Both the position numbers and the translations under genes were made by a program. Below are positions 9,535 through 20,310 of a stretch of DNA of 38,132 bases, piece after piece. Position 1 is the stretch's first letter, and every line of letters starts with the position of its first letter. The DNA is taken from contig CABFPE010000506.1 of assembly GCA_900660155.1 (NCBI GenBank), positions 294,140 to 332,271 of the forward strand, given 5' to 3'. The notes beneath the pieces are model-generated. The model did no database searches. It was not told where the DNA came from and saw nothing but the letters and a program-made list of their open reading frames with translations. This stretch comes from Hofstenia miamia (taxonomy: Eukaryota; Xenacoelomorpha; Acoela; Hofsteniidae).

Positions 9535-10360
9535 GGCAACTATTTGGTAGTGTAAATGTCATGTGCTTTGTGATAATCACGGTAAAGTCTACATCAATAG
9601 CCTTAACGCAAAAGTTGCAATGCCACTATATCAAGGCATAATTAACTGCAAGTTAGAGATCATTAACATAGAAATTACGTAAAAATGCAGCACTTGAAAT
9701 GGCATTTGCAGACATTTTGAACAAATTGCCATCATCTGCCATTTGCACGTTGAGTACTCAGAATGTTTGACGAGTTGACAAAAACCATTCGAACCAATCC
9801 ATGGCTAATAGGACGAGGTTCAAAATTAGCAGTGGAAGACGGAAGAATAGAAATGAGCTAACGTTGATTCCACTGTAGGTTTCAAAAACTAGTCGAAATT
9901 TCTCCAATTGGCCACTAAATTAGTGAAGCTTAATTTTTGGTGCATTCTGTCAAGTCCTCTCCAGCTGCAACTTCGATTATTATGTGATGCTGAGCTTCCA
10001 AAAAATTGGCAGGAATTTAGTTGAAAAACACCAAGAATCTGGTAAATTAATCATGAAATTACCAAGTCTGATTAATTCCACTGTTTCTAGCAGCCAATGT
10101 AGTATGATGCATTCAGAAGGTAATTCACCTCAACAACTCCATGTGTTTGCCAACAATAAGATCAACATTGAAAATTCAATGAACCGTATATGCACATGAA
10201 GATGGAGATGTGAATTCATTTTTTCTACAAAGATGCCTAAATGCGATTGAAGATGAGTTTCGAGTTCTGAGTAAACACTACACAAACAGATCCACATTGA
10301 CGAAAATAATCAAACTAATATGCACTGACAACATCTCAAATTGTACAAAGGAAAAGAAAT
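9535..10360. other. No gene recognised; weak open frames
   Basis: Contains short open frames (for example 9984-10199, opening on GTG, 71 codons) with no family resemblance I can recognise and no splice or promoter context. The base composition is less AT-rich than the neighbourhood around 9700-9990, which may reflect an old coding relic, but nothing can be assigned. Confidence 0.35.
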
Positions 10361-10486
10361 CCCATGAAGAAAGAACCATTCATGCTAATAATTCCCATGA
10401 AGAAAGAACCGTTCATATGCCAACAATTCCCATGAAGAAAGAACCATTCATGCTAATAATTCCCATGAAGAAAGAACCATTAATAC
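10361..10486 (+). repeat. Tandem repeat, four units of 33-35 bp
   Basis: Units begin CCCATGAAGAAAGAACC at 10361, 10394, 10429 and 10462. The second unit has two extra bases (35 instead of 33), so an open frame crossing it (10210-10521, opening on GTG) reads units 1-2 as SHEERT and units 3-4 as PMKKEP. That frame change argues against selection for a protein repeat. Confidence 0.85.
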
Positions 10487-10521
10487 CACCAATTCATATA
10501 TATTACAAGCTAGTGATGTGA

Positions 10522-12110
10522 ATCAGAACATGCAATTTTTCATTAATCCTTTTCTTGAAAGCCATACGCATTCCTAAACAGTTATATGAAGTATGAATAC
10601 TAAACAATATTTTTACATAATTATCCATTGGAATGTCATGAGATAATTATAAAAATAAAAATAAGCCTGCATTGGTGATTGAAGCAAAGTGAAAGAATGA
10701 CTTAGTATGAAAGATATATTGTCAATAGATGGCATGCCTTGATGATAAAACCAACTTATAAAATACAAAAAATACAATGCTCAGTATAATCCATGCAACA
10801 AGTTATCAATTATGATCAAGAAGAGACATTTGGACTAAGCTTAAATTTTTAGCATTTTTGGTGCGTGCCAACAATTTTAGCGAAAATTTTTACAAATACA
10901 GTGCTTCATAATAACATCAGACTCATTTTACATTCACTCAAATTTGACACAAAACAGACACAAAAGCAATTAGTTAAATTTTTCGAAATATTACAAAACT
11001 CCTTCTAGTGTGGGTAGATTCACCTTTATGAACAAAATATACTTTTATAATCGTGTTCCAACAAATTGGATAGAATGCTATGAATCTATCAAAGGGGCTA
11101 TATCAAATATGCGATTTTCTGGCTCAAAAAATAAAGAGCAAATAGTCTTCTCAAGATTGACAATATGTGACGAGGGAAAGTCATTGGAATCCGAAAATAT
11201 TTTTATATTTAACCAGCGCCCTAATGGTTTTGGATCCAAAGCTCGTGTATATATATATATAAATATAAACTATTTTAATTTAGAAAATTACACAGCGATG
11301 CAAAGACTTGATATTGCATATACACAAATTTCAAACTATTATAACTATATATCTAGCAAAACACAATTTTGATATTTTCTACATATCAATGATTTTTATG
11401 ACTTTATCAACTTTCAATTTTTCATCAATATAAATGGGCAACATTTCAGATTGTTTAGTTAGTATATATTTTTGTGATTGTTAAATTACATAAAGCCACG
11501 CTAATAGCATTATCAATAAGTAAGCTTCATATTGCTGTGGTATTTGACCTCAGTTAGCATTGAATTATTTGTAAGTACACAAATACAAATATTTAACAAT
11601 TATTTCGATTAAGACAAACAGCAATTCCTTTAGTAAGATGTGTCACTTGACATTTGTGTTTGAATGTCTTTGCAAACGAAAATTTTTAAATATATTTTGA
11701 GCATCTTCTCCAATATTAGAAAAATACAATAGTTCAAGTTGCTTGATTTGTATGAGATCTCTCAAATTTCAAGTGAAAATCTTATAGATTACACTTTCAT
11801 TATTATAAAGAGTTTCTATAAAAATTATTACCAAGTTCCAGAAAAAACTGAAGTCAAATTACTTTTTCAAGAAGCACAACAATTTAATTTATTGTAAATT
11901 ATTGAGAGAATGCAGAAAGCAAATTAAACTATCAATCTAAGTGCAAACTGTAGATTGCTGAAACTATAAACACTTTTTGAATTTAGATTTTCGTTCGAAA
12001 TCCTCTAAACTTAAACAAAATATTCTTTGGCCAGTAATTTTACCATCATTTCATTAAATTTAAAAGAGGCTGCAGACCGTTAAATTGTCAGCCCAGGCAC
12101 CCGGTTCCAT
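10522..12110. other. No gene recognised
   Basis: AT-rich DNA. An open frame at 11010-11372 (opens on GTG; first ATG 11028) matches no family I know and contains low-complexity YIYININY. A ~30-bp segment inside it (11186 onward, TGGAATCCGAAAATATTTTT) recurs in the 12111 and 12527 direct repeats, suggesting this frame lies on repeat DNA rather than in a gene. Confidence 0.45.
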
Positions 12111-12403
12111 CTCGTTAATACACACTTCAGAGACCGGATTTTGTTCAGTAAAAAATACAGCAGTTGCAAAAAAGTTACAGAAAAATTATTCTAATTATTC
12201 TTTGGCAAAAACAGAGCATAGCAAAAACATTAACTGGAATCCGAAAATATTTTTATATTCAACTCTCCCTCTCAATAAATTCGGACTGAAAGAAATCTAG
12301 ACAAAATTTTGTAAAATACATGTAATAAAGTAAGTATTGATACTTACTGTAGATCTCAGCTCGCCTGTTGCTATTTCATTGTCCTAAAATAAATTTAGTA
12401 AAC
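12111..12403 (+). repeat. Direct repeat copy 1 (~290 bp)
   Basis: Near-identical to 12527-12813. It begins CTCGTTAATACACAC and ends TAAATTTAGTAAAC. The differences are a few substitutions and a 6-bp indel in the AATAAAG region. It contains a partial open frame with stops in the second copy, so it is not coding. The two copies are separated by 123 bp. Confidence 0.9.
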
Positions 12404-12526
12404 AACAAACTATGATAATTAATTTAAAGCAAGAAATGACTTGCATGCAACTAAAAGTAAATCCAACCAAAATATAAGTAACTACTACAATGATAAATTA
12501 ATTTAATGAAATAGAGATTGTAATAT

Positions 12527-12813
12527 CTCGTCCATACACACTCCAGAGACCGGATTTTGTTCAGTAAAAAATACAGCAGTTGCAAAAAAGTTACAGAAAA
12601 ATTATTCTAATTATTCTTTGGCAAAAACAGAGCATAGCAAAAACATTAACTGGAATCCAAAAATATTTTTATATTCAACTCTCCCTCTCAATAAATTCAG
12701 ACTGAAATAAATCAAGTCAAGATTTTGTAAAGTAATAAAGTAAGTATTGATACTTACTGTAGATCTCAGCTCGCCCGTAGCTATTTCATTGTCCTAAAAT
12801 AAATTTAGTAAAC
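12527..12813 (+). repeat. Direct repeat copy 2 (~287 bp)
   Basis: Partner of 12111-12403, in the same orientation. No N lies between them, so unlike other duplicates here there is no direct sign of a scaffolding artefact. The family is unknown. Confidence 0.9.
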
Positions 12814-14602
12814 GTATCTAAAAAGGTTGTCGCAGGACGAGGGATGGGAATTGACCATAAAAAAGCTGTCCACGACAAGCTTGTCGTTGGAAGAAAGTCT
12901 AAGGACAATATAATAATTTCACATATGAAAGCAGTATCTTTTAACGCTTGTCATAACACAATTCCGAAAACATTGAAAACACCATGCAGTGTGCAAGAAA
13001 CGTAAAATTGGATCAATACAAAAAACCCAAAAACTAAAGAAGTTATATGTCAAACACTTGGTAGATTGCATAGACTGCATTTCACAGATCACAAGGACAT
13101 CAAAGTATTTATAGTCATCGATAACGAAACGTGCAAAGTCAAAATAGAGATTTTTCAGGGATTGTATCTATGCTGAAAATTTAAACACACATGCAGAAAC
13201 TAGATATTCTGCCCAAACAAAAGTTCAATTCAAAAGTTGCTCACTGGTACACAATGTTTGATTGTTACATCTTTGATTTTAATCGAACAACTAATGAAAT
13301 AATATATGGGATCAGAGCGTTGCTATATATGCAGCAAACATCCCACCAAATAAGGTTACAATTAGCTAATATCCAACAAATAATATTTATGAACAAGCGT
13401 CACCTATGTAATATCACTTATAAAAACTGGTTTACAAGAATGAAATATCTTTGTGGAATGTTTTTCCGAAAATTGTTTTTTAAATTCTACGAATAACTTA
13501 CTTAACACTGAAAGCCGCAAAATGCCTGTGTAGGAGAGCAGTAAATTAACAAGTCCTAGTGAAATGCCTAAACTTCGTAACGATTAAAACATTTGGGATT
13601 TCATTCACCACAGGTCATGAAAAAATCAGCCCTATAACTTTATTTGTAGAGACGAAATTTTTCAATAATTCTCTATAAATTCTTGTTGCTTAATATTAAT
13701 AATCGAAAACTTAAATCGATTATCAAATTAGAACAGTGGGTTAAATGAACAACCCTAGCCTAAGCCTATTTCTTGCAAATAAAACTGAAATATGAAGAAT
13801 TCTTCAAAAATCGATTCTCAAAACGAGCATGAATCACTCAATCTCATGCAAAGTCAAACATAGGGAGTGAATATGCCTTAAGTGGCGCCTCACAATTAGT
13901 CAAAATCAAAGATAGACGCGGTTGCGGTGCAGTGTGGTTACTGAATTTCAAACTCCATGCGGGTTGCGGTGCGGTGTGGGTGGACATTTTTAATTGCTAC
14001 ATGTGTAATATTAAACTAATAAAATATTAATTATACTACGAAATCTATATAATATAACATATTTGACATCATTCACTCAATTAAACAAAATTAATAGATA
14101 ATCAATTCGGTGATTGACATTTTTTGGGCTCAATTACTGGAAATGATGGCGCCTCGTTAAAACATTGCGGGTGTGTTGCAGTTGGGGATGAGTGTTTCTA
14201 CAGACATGCGGGAAAGCGCGTTGCGGGCCCACTTACTGCGGGTGCTGTGCAATGCGGTTATAAAAATTTACACCCGTGTCCATCTATGGTCAAATGGATA
14301 GCATTCCCGTGTATGTCGCACATTTGAGAAAAATAAATACGAACAACAATTTACGAACCCGTTTCACCACTACTCAAGGCAATTGTGGTTAAAGAAAATC
14401 AAGCAGTGTTTGAGATTTTCATTGATGAAAAACCCGGAATCGAAGTGTTGATATAACAGCAAAATCAATTAGATTTCGTAAAAAAGGCATAGTGTGACCC
14501 GAAAATGTACTGTACAAATTTGCAGCTATTCTCCCCTTTCTTACTGCCAGGGAAGTGGACAGCAAAATAGCCTCGGATGCAGAAAAAGGAATAGTGCGAC
14601 GT
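12814..14602. other. No gene recognised; GC-rich imperfect repeats at 13910-14290
   Basis: The first part is AT-rich with a 101-codon open frame (13191-13496) of no recognisable family, and a perfect 14-bp palindrome CGACAAGCTTGTCG near 12871-12884. From about 13910 the composition changes: GCGGTTGCGGTGC-type motifs recur (13917, 13959, 14165, 14236) between two GGCGCCTC sites (13884, 14149). This resembles the GC-rich subterminal repeats of some DNA transposons, but I could not find matching ends. Confidence 0.4.
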
Positions 14603-15931
14603 CAGTTTTATGTATTGAAGAAACTACGTAATAGAAAATGTAGGCAAACTATATTTTAAATATTACACATTTAGGGAAATAAGTTAAGAGCATACACTGC
14701 TGTTTTTCTCATTCAGACGCTATATTGAAATTGCATCAATTCAAATAGGAAAATAACAAAATCAAAGTCTTTGTTAATGAAGTGCACTTAAAAACGAAGA
14801 AATGGATAAAATTTGAGCAAATTTGTTAAAATCAGCTATAAACCGGGATGTGAAACATTTTTTTAAAACTACTGGCAATACAACTGAGATGGAAGTGGGG
14901 CAGATTTTTGCGAACTGCGCTGCCCCTTGCCACAGACTTTGTGCTCTGCCTCATTGCCTCACGCCTTATTTTCTCCCGCCCGAAAGTCCCCACCCAAAAA
15001 TTTCTGCTCCAAAAACTACTATTATTAACCCATATTTGTTCTGCACCACACCACAAGTGCCAAATATTTTGAATCCTTACTGCCTAGAAGATACAGAATC
15101 ATTTTTTGAAATGCCATTTCTAATATCACTACCAATAAGAATTTAATCAGAAACGTGATGGCATTCCATATTAAAAACATTAGTAATAGCAAAATATAAT
15201 TTTATTTTAAAGCTAATATTTTAATTTAATGCTAATATTTTATGCAATATATTTATGCAAGATTAATTGCATAACCTATTGATGACAAATCAGATAAAAT
15301 AGATCTTCTTGGTATTATTTAATAAAATCAAATTTCACCAAGAGTTAGAAATGCATGCTAATTGTTTTTCAAAATGCGACAAAAATTTTGATGTAAGAAA
15401 ATTACTTTTACATGCTCAAAATTGACAATTTTTTGGTTCCGTTTTCTCAAACCAAGAATGTTTTGGCCCACTTTTGCCCAAAACTCCTGCCCCATGGGTT
15501 GACCCGCCCAACTCACATGCCCCAAGGGTTGACACATCCCACTTCCATATCTACAATAAATACAGGCACGATTTTAGGGGATTAGGATTAGCGGACGACC
15601 CCTCCCCAATTTTCAAAAATATCTAAACATGAAATTGCAGACCTTCTATATGAAAGTTGTGATAATTATTATTAGTCTCTCGTAAGACAGAAATAATTTC
15701 ATTCTTCAAAAATATTCTCTCCCATGAATAAATGGCGTTTTTAAAACACTGGATTTCACGTGTATAACTATTTACATTTTTTTGTAACAATTTCATAATT
15801 CCTTGTTCTTTTTGCAAGATGTAAACAACTTGTAAATAAAATTCTTGTTTAATAATTTTTGGGAAAAAATTTAACCACCTCCCACTCGAAAATATCTACA
15901 ACTGCACTTGAATAACTACAATAAAAGTATA

Positions 15932-16549
15932 TGGTGTGTCTAAAGAGTTCCCGGACTAATAATGTAACTTTTACAATATTTAGTTCAAAAGTTATTTAAA
16001 CCATGTGTAAGTTAGTATATTATTGAGCAGTAACCACAACAAATTGCAACATCAAATATTGTGCATTTTCATTTTGTGAGCATTTCACATATTGCTACAG
16101 CGTCAAAAAATGCTATCTAAAAAAAAATTTCGAAGTTACATTTTCATCGAATTCAAACGAGGTCTCTCAGCTACAACAATATATCAGCAACTGCTTGAAT
16201 CAGGTGTGGATAATCCGCCTTCACGTACAACAGAGTTTGAATGGTGGAAACGATTCAGCCAAGGAAGAGTTTCGATTGATGATGATCAGCGATGTGGACG
16301 CCCCATTTCATCGCCTATAGCTGAAAATGTTGCTCGAGTAAAACAGCTTCTTGAAGCCGATCCACACCTGAGCCTGAGAATGCTTTCCTTGGAGTTAGAC
16401 TGTAACAAAGATAGCATAAGAAACATTGTCTTCTTTATGGTGGCAGCATGACAATGCTCGATGCCATACAGCTGCGTCTACTGCCAATTTTTTCGAACGT
16501 CGCAAAACAATACTTGTAAGACAAGCACCATACAGCCCAGACCTAAATC
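15932..16549 (+). mobile_element. Mariner element, left part only (cut by N gap)
   Basis: Starts at TGGTGTGTCTAA after TA (15930-15931), the same terminus and the same flanking bases as the complete copy at 18014. It carries the transposase N-terminus and the beginning of the catalytic part, and is then lost in the 170-base N run. The shared internal deletion and shared insertion site show it is the same insertion duplicated or the other allele, not an independent insertion. Confidence 0.85.
16110..16549 (+). pseudogene. Mariner transposase, internally deleted, copy in unit A
   Basis: The ATG at 16110 opens the mariner N-terminal helix-turn-helix region (FIEFKRGLSATTIYQQLLES, WWKRFSQGRVSIDDDQRCGRP). 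The frame stops at 16451, soon after RNIV. In another phase comes WWQHDNARCHTA (second catalytic Asp) and QAPYSPDLN (third Asp) before the N gap. The stretch that should hold the first catalytic Asp is deleted, so it is inactive. It differs from the other copy by P/L in ADPHLS/ADLHLS. Confidence 0.85.
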
Positions 16550-16719
16550 NNNNNNNNNNNNNNNNNNNNNNNNNNNNNNNNNNNNNNNNNNNNNNNNNNN
16601 NNNNNNNNNNNNNNNNNNNNNNNNNNNNNNNNNNNNNNNNNNNNNNNNNNNNNNNNNNNNNNNNNNNNNNNNNNNNNNNNNNNNNNNNNNNNNNNNNNNN
16701 NNNNNNNNNNNNNNNNNNN
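16550..16719. other. Assembly gap, 170 Ns
   Basis: An unbroken run of N. The sequence to its left stops inside the mariner transposase, and the sequence to its right restarts at a point equivalent to 14603. If unit A were a true tandem copy, completing its mariner would need about 270 bp, more than the gap length given. Confidence 0.99.
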
Positions 16720-18631
16720 CAGTTTTATGTATTGAAGAAACTACGTAATAGAAAATGTAGGCAAACTATATTTTAAATATTACACATTTAGGGAAATAAG
16801 TTAAGAGCATACACTGCTGTTTTTCTCATTCAGACGCTATATTGAAATTGCATCAATTCAAATAGGAAAATAACAAAATCAAATTCTTTGTTAATGAAGT
16901 GCACTTAAAAACGAAGAAATGGATAAAATTTGAGCAAATTTGTTAAAATCAGCTATAAACCGGGATGTGAAACATTTTTTTAAAACTACTGGCAATACAA
17001 CTGAGATGGAAGTGGGGCAGATTTTTGCGAACTGCGCTGCCCCTTGCCACAGACTTTGTGCTCTGCCTCATTGCCTCACGCCTTATTTTCTCCCGCCCGA
17101 AAGTCCCCACCCAAAAATTTCTGCTCCAAAAACTACTATTATTAACCCATATTTGTTCTGCACCACACCACAAGTGCCAAATATTTTGAATCCTTACTGC
17201 CTAGAAGATACAGAATCATTTTTTGAAATGCCATTTCTAATATCACTACCAATAAGAATTTAATCAGAAACGTGATGGCATTCCATATTAAAAACATTAG
17301 TAATAGCAAAATATAATTTTATTTTAAAGCTTATATTTTAATTTAATGCTAATATTTTATGCAATATATTTATGCAAGATTAATTGCAGAACCTATTGAT
17401 GACAAATCAGATAAAATAGATCTTCTTGGTATTATTTAATAAAATTTCACCAATAGTTAGAAATGCATGCTAATTGTTTTTCAAAATGCGACAAAAATTT
17501 TGATGTAAGAAAATTACTTTTACATGCTCAAAATTGACAATTTTTTGGTTCCGTTTTCTCAAACCAAGAATGTTTTGGCCCACTTTTGCCCAAAAATCCT
17601 GCCCCATGGGTTGACCCACCCCACTTCCATATCTACAATAAATACAGGCACGATTTTAGGGGATTAGGATTAGCGGACAACCCCTCCCCAATTTTCAAAA
17701 ATATCTAAACATGAAATTGCAGACCTTCTATATGAAAGTTGTGATAATTTTTATTAGTCTCTCGTAAGACAGAAATAATTTCATTCTTCAAAAATATTCT
17801 CTCCCATGAATAAATTGCATTTTTAAAACACTGGATTTCACGTGTATAACTATTTACATTTTTTTGTAACAATTTCATAATTCCTTGCACTTTTTGCAAG
17901 ATGTAAACAACTTGTAAATAAAATTCTTGTTTAATAATTTTTGGGAAAAAATTTAACCACCTCCCACTCGAAAATATCTACAACTGCACTTTAATAACTA
18001 CAATAAAAGTATATGGTGTGTCTAAAGAGTTCCCGGACTAATAATGTAACTTTTACAATATTTAGTTCAAAAGTTATTTAAACCATGTGTAAGTTAGTAT
18101 ATTATTGAGCAGTAACCACAACAAATTGCAACATCAAATATTGTGCATTTTCATTTTGTGAGCATTTCACATATTGCTACAGCGTCAAAAAATGCTATCT
18201 AAAAAAAAATTTCGAAGTTACATTTTCATCGAATTCAAACGAGGTCTCTCAGCTACAACAATATATCAGCAACTGCTTGAATCAGGTGTGGATAATCCGC
18301 CTTCACGTACAACAGAGTTTGAATGGTGGAAACGATTCAGCCAAGGAAGAGTTTCGATTGATGATGATCAGCGATGTGGACGCCCCATTTCATCGCCTAT
18401 AGCTGAAAATGTTGCTCGAGTAAAACAGCTTCTTGAAGCCGATCTACACCTGAGCCTGAGAATGCTTTCCCTGGAGTTAGACTGTAACAAAGATAGCATA
18501 AGAAACATTGTCTTCTTTATGGTGGCAGCATGACAATGCTCGATGCCATACAGCTGCGTCTACTGCCAATTTTTTCGAACGTCGCAAAACAATACTTGTA
18601 AGACAAGCACCATACAGCCCAGACCTAAATC
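16720..18631 (+). repeat. Unit B of the ~1.9-kb direct duplication
   Basis: Second copy of 14603-16549, beginning immediately after the Ns and continuing beyond the equivalent of 16549 into the rest of the mariner. Most differences are single substitutions, consistent either with two haplotypes placed side by side or with a recent tandem duplication. Confidence 0.92.
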
Positions 18632-18901
18632 TCTGTGATCGATGGGTTAACGAAATTCTTAAAGAAACATTTCGAAATCATCATTTTACAAGTGGGGAAG
18701 AGATGGTTCAGCATTCGCTGCAGGCAATGCAGCAGGTGCACTTGAACGCTATCAATCTGAATTTGAAAAACTTTTCAGGTACAGTGAAAGTGTTATTGAG
18801 TCCCATGGTGATTATTGTTTGTAAATAAATGTTTTTTTGTGGAATATTTTTATGTTTTGAAAGAGATATAGTAACAGTTCAGGAACTTATTAGACACACC
18901 A
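18014..18901 (+). mobile_element. Complete but internally deleted mariner, 888 bp
   Basis: Flanked by TA (18012-18013 and 18902-18903). Terminal inverted repeats begin TGGTGTGTCTAA, and the first 26 bp agree at 22 positions between the ends. The length is well below the ~1.3 kb usual for mariners, because the transposase gene has lost a central segment. Such deleted copies can be moved only by a transposase made elsewhere. Confidence 0.92.
18192..18828 (+). pseudogene. Mariner transposase, internally deleted, complete copy
   Basis: The ATG at 18192 begins the DNA-binding region (two helix-turn-helix motifs in mariners; here FKRGLSATTIYQQLL and SLRMLSLELDCNKDSIRNIV). The frame ends at 18531-18533. 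The catalytic half continues in a different phase from about 18508: WWQHDNARCHTA, QAPYSPDLNLCDRW, FTSGEEMVQHSLQAM, up to 18828. The deletion lies at the RNIV/FFMVAA junction and removes the segment with the first catalytic Asp. Second and third Asp positions are present. It cannot encode an active enzyme. Confidence 0.9.
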
Positions 18902-20310
18902 TATACATATTTAACAAAAATACAAATAACTGATTTACTACAAAAATTACTGAAAATTGAATCCGTTTTAGTTAAACGAAGAGATAAAAGAATTAGGAAA
19001 TTTACCAGATGCAAAGTCAGTTTGGTTTCCAAAGGGTTTCTTTATGAAATACCGACAGATCGGGCAACTTTAAACATCGGAGTATCTTTGAAAAGGTAAG
19101 TGTTGAGTGCTGTTTAGTACTTGTAAATGAGGTGAAGAAATACTTAACTATCAAGCGTCAGTTTGGGTTAAAGGTTAATGGACTGTATCCTCTGAATTCA
19201 CGAGCGCCATTTAAAGGAATTTTTCTGACGCCACTGCCGCTGATGCGAACTGCTCTGAATTATCATTATGTTTTTCTTATCGAATTACTTCGCGATCAAA
19301 GTGAAATTGATAAGGAGACAACGCGAGGAAGAAAAACAATTCTGAGTGGTCCGGTTCTATTGGAATGCTTCAAATTCGGAGAATGATGCAACTTCAACTT
19401 TCATTCCCACTGGAACTGGAGAAGAGTGCAACAATTGCTTTGCACCTTTTGCTACATACAGGGGATTCGACTAAGTGCACTCCATTGACTGCCTTCAATG
19501 TTAATGATTCTACTTCGGATCAATTTTACAAATGTGATCTGTGCATAAATTCTGATACCATAGTACCAGAGTTTTACATGGTATTCCATTATTAACAACG
19601 CTTGAAATTACAGAGAAGAATCAAATGAAATCAAATTGTCCCTCGAATCCGAAACATTCAAAATTTTATACATGAAACGTTTAAAATTCATCTGCAAGTT
19701 AAGGCCAGCAATTAAACCGTGATATTTCGTTTTTGAATCACAACATATTTACATGTAATCCGGACATGGATCGTTTCTACTCAAATCTCATATGTTGTTC
19801 AAATAAAACCTCATTTAACTAAATCCCATCTTCTAAGGCTTACCGAGGAAGATTAGGACATTCAAGTTATGAAAGTCGCGTTTTTTTCTATTCGTATTAT
19901 TTAGAAAGTCAAGATTTTATGATTAGTACCCATATATTCAAGTAGTAAGTACCAACCGTAAAACTGGGGTAACTTTGACATACAAAGAAAGACCAAGTTT
20001 AAAAGTTGTCCGAAAAACATTGACCCTGAATCTATGATCTTGAAGAAAATTGGCCTTAAATATCGAGGTCCTTAGCCATAATGTGTACATATTTGTTGAT
20101 TTCATTTTCTTACATTTGAAGGTTATCTAAGTGGTCCGGCGTCATCCACTAGAACCAAATGCTCTGATCTTCATATTTGTTTACATATGAATGAAGCAGC
20201 TATCGAGAAATTTCGTTCAGACTCATTGGCCCAGATTTTCAAGTCTGAATTAGGGATACTGAAGATATTTCCTGTAAATATTGTTTCTACTGTTTTGAGG
20301 TAACAAAATG
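18902..20310 (+). other. Unassigned region with coding-like stretches
   Basis: Three stretches stay open longer than their surroundings. Bases 18903-19108 are open (ending GVSLKR) and run into AAAAGGTAAGT, a good splice-donor match. Bases 19132-19595 hold two overlapping frames of about 80 codons (PLNSRAPFKGIFL; KTILSGPVLLECFKFGE). Bases 20106-20302 are open (SGPASSTRTKCSDLHICLHM; AAIEKFRSDSLAQIF) and end at GAGGTAAC. None matches a family I recognise. They could be exons or decayed fragments of an unknown gene or element; I cannot join them. Confidence 0.3.

Larger units (their letters stand above)
14603..16549 (+). repeat. Unit A of a ~1.9-kb direct duplication
   Basis: Matches 16720-18631 along its whole length with scattered substitutions and two deletions in unit B: about 5 bp near 17444, and a 30-bp tandem unit near 17613 that is doubled here (CCCCATGGGTTGACCC and CCCCAAGGGTTGACAC). 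It contains matching 107-codon open frames (14823-15146 and 16940-17263) with no recognised family, then the left part of a mariner. It is cut by the N gap at 16550. Confidence 0.92.

Noticed and set aside
10361..10486. CRISPR-like array
   Set aside because: Units are directly adjacent without unique spacers, and the DNA is metazoan. It is a simple tandem repeat.
11010..11372. 120-codon frame as a gene
   Set aside because: Opens on GTG, contains low-complexity sequence, and shares a block with non-coding direct repeats at 12111 and 12527.
14823..15146. 107-codon frame conserved in both duplicate units (also 16940-17263)
   Set aside because: It opens on TTG. Its conservation only reflects the near-identity of the two units, and no family is recognised. 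The antisense frame at 14832-15056 is equally conserved.
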